From a virus: a DNA stretch of 31,023 bases. The stretch lies in IMG/VR virus record IMGVR_UViG_3300027832_000074, positions 1 through 31,023 of that record. One strand, written 5' to 3'. Both the position numbers and the translations under genes were made by a program. Every line of letters starts with the position of its first letter. The stretch's first letter is position 1. The notes beneath the pieces were generated by a model that searched no databases, was not told where the DNA came from, and was given only the letters and a program-made list of their open reading frames with translations. Positions 26,637-31,023 of the stretch are shown here, one piece after another.

Positions 26637-27353
26637 TTAGAATTCTTCTTCTTCGTATTCGTTATTGTTATCAAAGCTGTTTTTAATATCACCTTCTGAG
26701 TAAGATTGATTAACATCGTCTTGAGTTAAAGAATACTCTTCCTCTTTTTGTTCACCATCCATAACATCGTAAGCACCTTTTTTATCAGCCCAAAAATCAC
26801 TTAGTTTTTGTGAATAAGGAAACGATGATAATGAACGCATCTCTAATTTTTCAACTGGAGTTGGGTTTCTATCTATAATTTCTTTCGCTAAACTATCTAT
26901 TTTATTTGTTATATTATCCATATTTGCAATCTTAGATTCCAAATCTGTTAATTTTTGTAATAAGATTTCGGTATTTTTTGTAGCTTTATCAGCAGCTTGT
27001 TTAGCTTCCTCTGAACCTTGAACTAATTCAGTAACATCTAATTCTACAGCATTATCAACTGGTTCATCCATTTTTGGTTCATCCATTTTTGGTTCATCCA
27101 TTTTTGGTTCATCCATTTTTGGTTCATCAATGCCTAATTCGTTAGCAACACCATCTAAATCATCATCACCTTGTGGTTGTAGTGATACATCATTATTATC
27201 TGTTGGGTCTTCATCAACTTCAGATATTGCATATTTACCACCTAATAATAAATTTTCATCTTCACCAATGCCAAATGTATATTCATTAATAGTCTTGAAT
27301 CTATTCAATTCTTCTTTCAGTAATTCTGAATTAAATTTAGTTTTTTTTCTCAT
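26637..27353 (-). CDS. Acidic protein with DEPKM tandem repeat and coiled coil (238 aa), unknown function
   Basis: A 238-aa, strongly acidic protein. The N-terminus is basic and helical (RKKTKFNSELLKEELNRFKT). Around residues 76-98 the five-residue unit DEPKM is repeated four times, followed by DEP. Next comes a predicted coiled coil (about KQAADKATKNTEILLQKLTD and the following LESKIANMDNITNKIDSLAK), and the end is NNNEYEEEEF. I recognise no family. The ATG overlaps the TAA stop of the 60-aa gene by one base (TAATG), so the two are probably translationally coupled. Acidic, helical, repeat-containing proteins in T4-like phages include prohead core and scaffold components, but nothing here proves that. 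The gene is closed by the terminator at 26588-26617. Confidence 0.78.
   Translation of the reverse strand: MRKKTKFNSELLKEELNRFKTINEYTFGIGEDENLLLGGKYAISEVDEDPTDNNDVSLQPQGDDDLDGVANELGIDEPKMDEPKMDEPKMDEPKMDEPVDNAVELDVTELVQGSEEAKQAADKATKNTEILLQKLTDLESKIANMDNITNKIDSLAKEIIDRNPTPVEKLEMRSLSSFPYSQKLSDFWADKKGAYDVMDGEQKEEEYSLTQDDVNQSYSEGDIKNSFDNNNEYEEEEF
27061..27120 (-). repeat. Four perfect 15-bp tandem repeats (DEPKM units)
   Basis: Four identical copies of GGTTCATCCATTTTT (plus strand) followed by a partial fifth to about 27129. In the minus-strand frame each copy encodes DEPKM-type residues, so copy number can change without shifting the frame. Perfect identity at the DNA level points to recent expansion. 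Confidence 0.95.
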
Positions 27354-27535
27354 TAGAATAATAATTGTCTACCATCTTCTGTTATTATTTTTTTATTGAT
27401 TCGTTCAACAAGGCTTTTATCACCTTTTAATACGCAAGTACCAGAACTACAATCTAAGTCAGTGTTTTGTTCTTGGTTACCTAAATATCCATCTAATGCA
27501 CTATTTAAATCTTTGGTAATTTTTTCGTTCTCCAT
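27353..27535 (-). CDS. Small unknown protein with CSSGTC motif (60 aa)
   Basis: A 60-aa protein starting MENEKITKDLNSALDGYLGN and ending EDGRQLLF. It has one Cys-x4-Cys (DCSSGTCVLKGD) that could form a disulphide or half a metal site. No family is recognised. It is the first gene after a 48-bp A/T-rich gap and is coupled by a TAATG overlap to the 238-aa gene, so the two probably act together. A perfect 10-base palindrome (ATAACGTTAT, 27551-27560) lies in its leader. Reality is supported by the coupling, by the plausible ATG and by continuous packing of the strand, not by homology. Confidence 0.68.
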   Translation of the reverse strand: MENEKITKDLNSALDGYLGNQEQNTDLDCSSGTCVLKGDKSLVERINKKIITEDGRQLLF

Positions 27536-27550
27536 AATTTTATTATTTTA

Positions 27551-27560
27551 ATAACGTTAT
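27551..27560. promoter_or_regulatory. Perfect 10-bp palindrome in the leader of the 60-aa gene
   Basis: ATAACGTTAT is a perfect palindrome 16 bp before the start codon at 27535. A small palindrome can arise by chance in A/T-rich DNA; operator function is speculative. Confidence 0.2.
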
Positions 27561-27583
27561 ATAGTTATAAATATAATAAAATA

Positions 27584-27985
27584 TTAAAAAACCTTAATTA
27601 TGTTGAAAATCTTTAATTCTGAGGAATTAATTATTATCATTTTATTCTGATATTCATCCCATTCTATTTTTATTGACTTATTATCAATATTACCAATTGA
27701 TTCTGGATGTAGAATTTCAATCATTTTATTTAACGCATTTATAGTGTAAATACAGCTACCTCTTTTATGTATTGGCATAGCATTAGGGAATAAATCTTTT
27801 AAATTTAAAGATTTATCTTCTGGTATACTTAGTTTAAATGTCATTATAACTTTAGATTCATCTTCTAAGTTTTTATAACAAAAAACATTGTCTTTTGTTA
27901 TTTTAAATTTTGTCTCTAAGTAGTTTAAAAACCATTCAACTCTCTCTGGGAATATGAATGAAGCTAGAAGTATCTTTTTGTTCAT
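27584..27985 (-). CDS. Unknown protein (133 aa) overlapping the 212-aa gene
   Basis: I take the ATG at 27985 (MNKKILLASFIFPERVEWFL), giving 133 aa and a 50-bp overlap with the preceding gene. An in-frame ATG at 28027 would give 147 aa, a 92-bp overlap and an odd hydrophobic lead (MIEFDLYLIYFLLI), so it is less likely. The protein mixes basic and hydrophobic residues, with NAMPIHKRGSCIYTINALNK as its most distinctive stretch. I recognise no family. It is about the size of the T4 translational repressor RegA but I see no convincing similarity. The long out-of-frame overlap is unusual in this window and suggests compact, coupled expression with the upstream gene. Confidence 0.7.
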   Translation of the reverse strand: MNKKILLASFIFPERVEWFLNYLETKFKITKDNVFCYKNLEDESKVIMTFKLSIPEDKSLNLKDLFPNAMPIHKRGSCIYTINALNKMIEILHPESIGNIDNKSIKIEWDEYQNKMIIINSSELKIFNIIKVF

Positions 27986-28574
27986 TATTAATAGAAAATA
28001 AATAAGGTATAAATCGAACTCTATCATTTAGTTCTTCAATATTGTTTTTATATTCTATAAGTATCCTTTCATCATCCAAAAATACAGTGCTTACTAATTT
28101 AATTTTATTTTTTATTTTATCAACATCTAATTTAAGGAACTTTAAAAGTTTTAAATCAAACCCGAAAATAAGATTATCACCATAAATATAAATCATATTA
28201 TTATACATCAAACTATATTTATTTTTAATATTTATAATTTTTCTTAATAATTTAATCATTACAGCACCCCTGTAATATATTGGGTCAACAAATATATAAA
28301 CTATTTGATTAAATAAATCATCATATACTTTTTGTTTAAACCAATATAAATCTTCCTCAAATTTATCACGTTTTTCTGTTCGTTTAAAAGTCCAATAAAT
28401 ATTAGTTTCAATCTCTCTATCTAAGATATTAAAATCTGGATAATTTTTATTAACGTAGTCAAAACCAACGATTAATGTTGGTAATCCTTGAATTATTTCG
28501 TCCATATTTTTTACCAAATTAAATTCATTGGAGATTTTAATATCAATACTTGAAACTATGTTACCTATTTTCAT
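27936..28574 (-). CDS. Unknown protein (212 aa)
   Basis: A 212-aa protein starting MKIGNIVSSIDIKISNEFNL. It is rich in Ile, Lys, Asp and aromatic residues (QIVYIFVDPIYYRGAVMIKL, NMIYIYGDNLIFGFDLKLLK), with no signal peptide, clear membrane span or catalytic motif I can name. The alternating strand and helix pattern suggests an alpha/beta fold; LPTLIVGFDYVNKNYPDF near the start could be a first strand and loop. It starts 23 bp after the hub gene. A good TTG-N21-TAnnTTTG promoter match ends 4 bp before its ATG, so its mRNA may have almost no leader. Its 3' end overlaps the 133-aa gene by 50 bp in another frame. Function unknown; codon and base use match the neighbours. Confidence 0.75.
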   Translation of the reverse strand: MKIGNIVSSIDIKISNEFNLVKNMDEIIQGLPTLIVGFDYVNKNYPDFNILDREIETNIYWTFKRTEKRDKFEEDLYWFKQKVYDDLFNQIVYIFVDPIYYRGAVMIKLLRKIINIKNKYSLMYNNMIYIYGDNLIFGFDLKLLKFLKLDVDKIKNKIKLVSTVFLDDERILIEYKNNIEELNDRVRFIPYLFSINNEQKDTSSFIHIPRES

Positions 28575-28578
28575 ATAA

Positions 28579-28610
28579 CAAAAGTACTAATAATATTTTA
28601 ATTTACCCAA
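28579..28610 (-). promoter_or_regulatory. Putative Bacteroidota-type promoter for the 212-aa gene
   Basis: On the minus strand TTG (28608-28610), a 21-base spacer and TACTTTTG (28579-28586) match TTG / TAnnTTTG. Only 4 bases separate it from the ATG at 28574, so transcription would begin at or next to the start codon. The overlap with the 3' end of the hub gene is small. Confidence 0.45.
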
Positions 28611-31023
28611 TATAAATCATCATCTGGGTTATTAAATCTCTCAAAGTAATCCAGAGCATACGATGACCTTTTATTTTGATAACTAGTATAGTAAGTTTGA
28701 TACCCTTGATTACATAAATGACAAATCTCAACAAGATTAGCAAATTCGAATGCCGCAGAATTGGCCCATTTTTTTGTTAGTTTTTTTTCTGGCAGGTTTT
28801 TCCATGTCTTATAGTTGTTCATATTGACTAAGAATTTCATTTGAGATTCAACTGAATTACCTACTGCAGCCAAATCGTAGGATGCTCCGTTCCACTGAAT
28901 AAGACCTACTGAACGATAACCGTTTCTATCTTTTTTATTCTCGGCTAATGGGTTAAACGTACTCTCTTGATGAATATTACCCATAACACCAGCAACTTGT
29001 TCTTTATTTAGATTGTCAGCTTTTAATAAATTCATAACTTTAACTTGTACGGCTTTGGCATCTCCTTTTAATTTGGTGCTTTTAGCTTCAGTACCATCGC
29101 CAGTATCTTTAACTACTTTGTAAGTGCAATCAGTATCACTATATACCGCAGGTTCGCCTTTCATGGTTTTAGGGTTGGTAACTGAATCATCTTGTTTTTT
29201 GTCTGTATTGATAGTGTACCCATATACAGTTGGATTTTGTTTTATTAAACAAATAGCGGATGTCCCGTGATACTCAAAATGCCAATGTTCATCTAAACTT
29301 TGCCCATCTCTAAGTATTGCAGGTAATACAAAACCATATCTATATGAATTATCATACATCCATTTTATCGCTGGATTTGTGGCAAGTTTAAATGATTCGG
29401 CTACATCTTCCTTATTACGAATCGTGACACTATATTTTTTTGGGGTTTCTGTACCTTTTGTTAAAAATTGTATATCAAAAGCTATACCCCATCCGTGAGC
29501 AGATGAACCTGGTGTTGCCGCTTTTTTTGGAGTTCCTGCAGCAATCATTTCAGCTTTAAGAGCAAATTGTTTGTCAAAATCCCTATATACAGATGTTATA
29601 TAAGTATAATAACCGTTAGTGTCACCTTGAAAACCCTCAGTCTTCAACCAAGCGACAAATTCTGTTAACATTTTAGTTAAAGGTTCTACAGCATTTTCTA
29701 ACATAAAGCCCTCCTTAGGATTATTTAATTTAATATTCCAAACCCCATCAATTTTAGGTATAGACTTTGTTTTTATATTGCCTGATACGATATTACCATT
29801 GCTACCACCGTTTTCATATATTGTCATCATGATAGGGGCTAATTTGCCAATCGTTGCTCTAATCTTGCCGATTCCAGCATTACTTGTATCCATTGTTTCT
29901 AACAAATCCATGTAGATGTCTGTAGAGGTGATTAAAGGTGTTTCTGGATACCTAATTCTAGTACCTTTAAATGATGTTGACATATAGTTGGGTTTAATTG
30001 AGTGAGAAACACTTTTAATTAAATAAGCACCATGAAACATAGGTATATTGTCCAATTGAAAAAACATCATTGGTTGAATCATAGCATTACCCATCATTTC
30101 AATGTCAGCAGTATAACTTCTAACGGCATATGTATTATAAATATTTTGACCAATTATACCTCTATTATTTTCTGCACCTAATTGAGAAATTTCATCTTGA
30201 ATTTGTAATGATTCATCTGTTTCTGAAAATTCACTTTGGTCTAGTTTAACATCCTTAAAAATATTTTGATTTTGTTGGCCATATCTAACAACAAACGTAC
30301 TTATTGGGTCTTCATAACCTTTAACTTCTTGTGATGTAAAATCAAGTGGTGCTTCTGTACTAACACCTTTGCCATCACATCTTAAGTCAAATCCGTCATT
30401 TGGATAATTTGCCCTAGTAAAATCTAAGTGTTTAGAGCCTTGTCCAATATATACCGCAACAAACGATGGTCCACATGAACCATCTCTAATAGCATCGGCA
30501 TAAGTACTATATGGTGTAAACATTGACTTTAAATTTTCTTCATCATTAAAGTTAATGAAGTTAGGTAAAGCATTAAACTCAAAATTATTTGCAGCTAGTA
30601 AACTTGATATTGAATTATATAAACTCATATTAGCATCATTTGTTAAATAGTTGTTAATTGGTACTGGATTTATGTATAGTTCTGTACCAATGTCTCTAAA
30701 TGCTCTATTTACAAATCTAAAACTATCTATTAATCTAGTCTTAGTATTTTTATGTTGTTCAGCTAATTTACTATCAACGTTATTTCTACCACCACATTGA
30801 AATATAGTCTTATCTATACTTTCAGAACCACCTAACCATTTATCGTAAATAGTTTTACAATGTCTATATAATTGTAATTTTATAACATCTTTATTTGTTG
30901 TCCCAAATATTTCTTGATTATCTTGTTTCTCTTTTTTGTTTGGTGATAAAGCATCAGCGTCAACTTTTAATTTATCTATAATTTTAGTTAGATAGTCTTC
31001 AAGTATATTAGGTTCCACGCTTA
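28598..31023 (-). CDS. Tail/baseplate hub protein with M15 peptidase and tail lysozyme domains, 5' end beyond right edge
   Basis: The frame is open to the right edge; an internal GTG at 31018 gives 806 aa, but the true start may lie outside. Counting from that GTG, residues 1 to about 380 form a probable hub domain (MFFQLDNIPMFHGAYLIKSV, then SHSIKPNYMSTSFKGTRIRY, reminiscent of gp27/hub proteins). Residues about 430-600 are a VanY-type zinc D,D/L,D-peptidase of family M15: SSAHGWGIAFD supplies the His and Asp ligands and DEHWHFEYHG the last His. Residues about 650-800 look like the phage tail lysozyme domain: NKEQVAGVMGNIHQESTFNP with the probable catalytic Glu, then SVGLIQWNG. It would open peptidoglycan during injection, the job of T4 gp5. 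Both enzymes appear intact. It ends 23 bp before the 212-aa gene. Confidence 0.87.
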   Translation of the reverse strand, partial: SVEPNILEDYLTKIIDKLKVDADALSPNKKEKQDNQEIFGTTNKDVIKLQLYRHCKTIYDKWLGGSESIDKTIFQCGGRNNVDSKLAEQHKNTKTRLIDSFRFVNRAFRDIGTELYINPVPINNYLTNDANMSLYNSISSLLAANNFEFNALPNFINFNDEENLKSMFTPYSTYADAIRDGSCGPSFVAVYIGQGSKHLDFTRANYPNDGFDLRCDGKGVSTEAPLDFTSQEVKGYEDPISTFVVRYGQQNQNIFKDVKLDQSEFSETDESLQIQDEISQLGAENNRGIIGQNIYNTYAVRSYTADIEMMGNAMIQPMMFFQLDNIPMFHGAYLIKSVSHSIKPNYMSTSFKGTRIRYPETPLITSTDIYMDLLETMDTSNAGIGKIRATIGKLAPIMMTIYENGGSNGNIVSGNIKTKSIPKIDGVWNIKLNNPKEGFMLENAVEPLTKMLTEFVAWLKTEGFQGDTNGYYTYITSVYRDFDKQFALKAEMIAAGTPKKAATPGSSAHGWGIAFDIQFLTKGTETPKKYSVTIRNKEDVAESFKLATNPAIKWMYDNSYRYGFVLPAILRDGQSLDEHWHFEYHGTSAICLIKQNPTVYGYTINTDKKQDDSVTNPKTMKGEPAVYSDTDCTYKVVKDTGDGTEAKSTKLKGDAKAVQVKVMNLLKADNLNKEQVAGVMGNIHQESTFNPLAENKKDRNGYRSVGLIQWNGASYDLAAVGNSVESQMKFLVNMNNYKTWKNLPEKKLTKKWANSAAFEFANLVEICHLCNQGYQTYYTSYQNKRSSYALDYFERFNNPDDDLYWVN

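Noticed and set aside
26501-26716. Minus-strand open frame of 71 codons
   Set aside because: It overlaps the 238-aa gene end, runs through the terminator hairpin and across promoter P1, and encodes low-complexity Lys/Phe-rich sequence.
27584-27985. Assignment as the T4 RegA translational repressor
   Set aside because: Only size and rough position agree; no alignable motif could be found by eye.
27986-28027. Upstream ATG for the 133-aa gene
   Set aside because: It needs a 92-bp overlap and adds an unlikely hydrophobic lead; the ATG at 27985 gives a normal MNKK start.

Overview
This window is a piece of an AT-rich tailed-phage genome with a T4-like (myovirus) gene complement. Every gene I accept lies on the minus strand, so transcription runs from high to low coordinates. 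The host is probably a member of the Bacteroidota. Four things suggest this: intergenic promoters fit the TTG-N19-21-TAnnTTTG pattern of that phylum; leaders are A-rich with no clear Shine-Dalgarno sequence; a tail protein carries SprB-like repeats, known from flavobacterial gliding adhesins; and the single-strand binding protein ends in DDLPF, like a bacterial SSB tip. I see no tRNA, CRISPR array, IS element or attachment site.

Layout in transcription order (right to left). (1) 31023-28598: a tail/baseplate hub protein, cut by the right edge, carrying an M15 (VanY-type) peptidase and a phage tail lysozyme domain. (2) 28574-26637: four uncharacterised genes (212, 133, 60 and 238 aa), closed by an intrinsic terminator. 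(3) 26636-25442: the gp32-like ssDNA-binding protein as an apparently self-contained unit, with two host-type promoter matches, a seven-copy AAAT leader repeat and its own terminator. (4) 25410-16972: recombination, replication and nucleotide genes: UvsX/RecA recombinase, a FEN-family RNase H, an unknown 162-aa protein, a DnaB/gp41 helicase interrupted by a 370-residue intein in its Walker A motif, and class Ia ribonucleotide reductase beta then alpha. A strong terminator follows. (5) 16866-1: morphogenesis genes: gp25-like and gp6-like baseplate wedge proteins, a small poly-aspartate membrane protein, a 1424-aa tail protein with SprB-like repeats, then six proteins that are unrecognised or only weakly recognised. 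The last of these runs off the left edge.

How the parts fit: UvsX, gp32, RNase H and the helicase are core parts of T4-style recombination-dependent replication, and the reductase supplies dNTPs. The gp25 and gp6 homologues build the baseplate wedge. The large proteins after them probably form the baseplate periphery and receptor-binding apparatus, and the hub enzyme opens peptidoglycan at injection.

The observations most worth following are the class 3-like intein (Ala1 with Trp/Cys/Thr signature) whose first LAGLIDADG aspartate is glycine; the AAAT repeat at the gp32 start, a candidate autoregulatory operator; the SSB-like tip on gp32; and the tail protein that combines SprB-like repeats with a long hydrophobic stretch. 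Assignments rest on reading motifs by eye; no database search was run.
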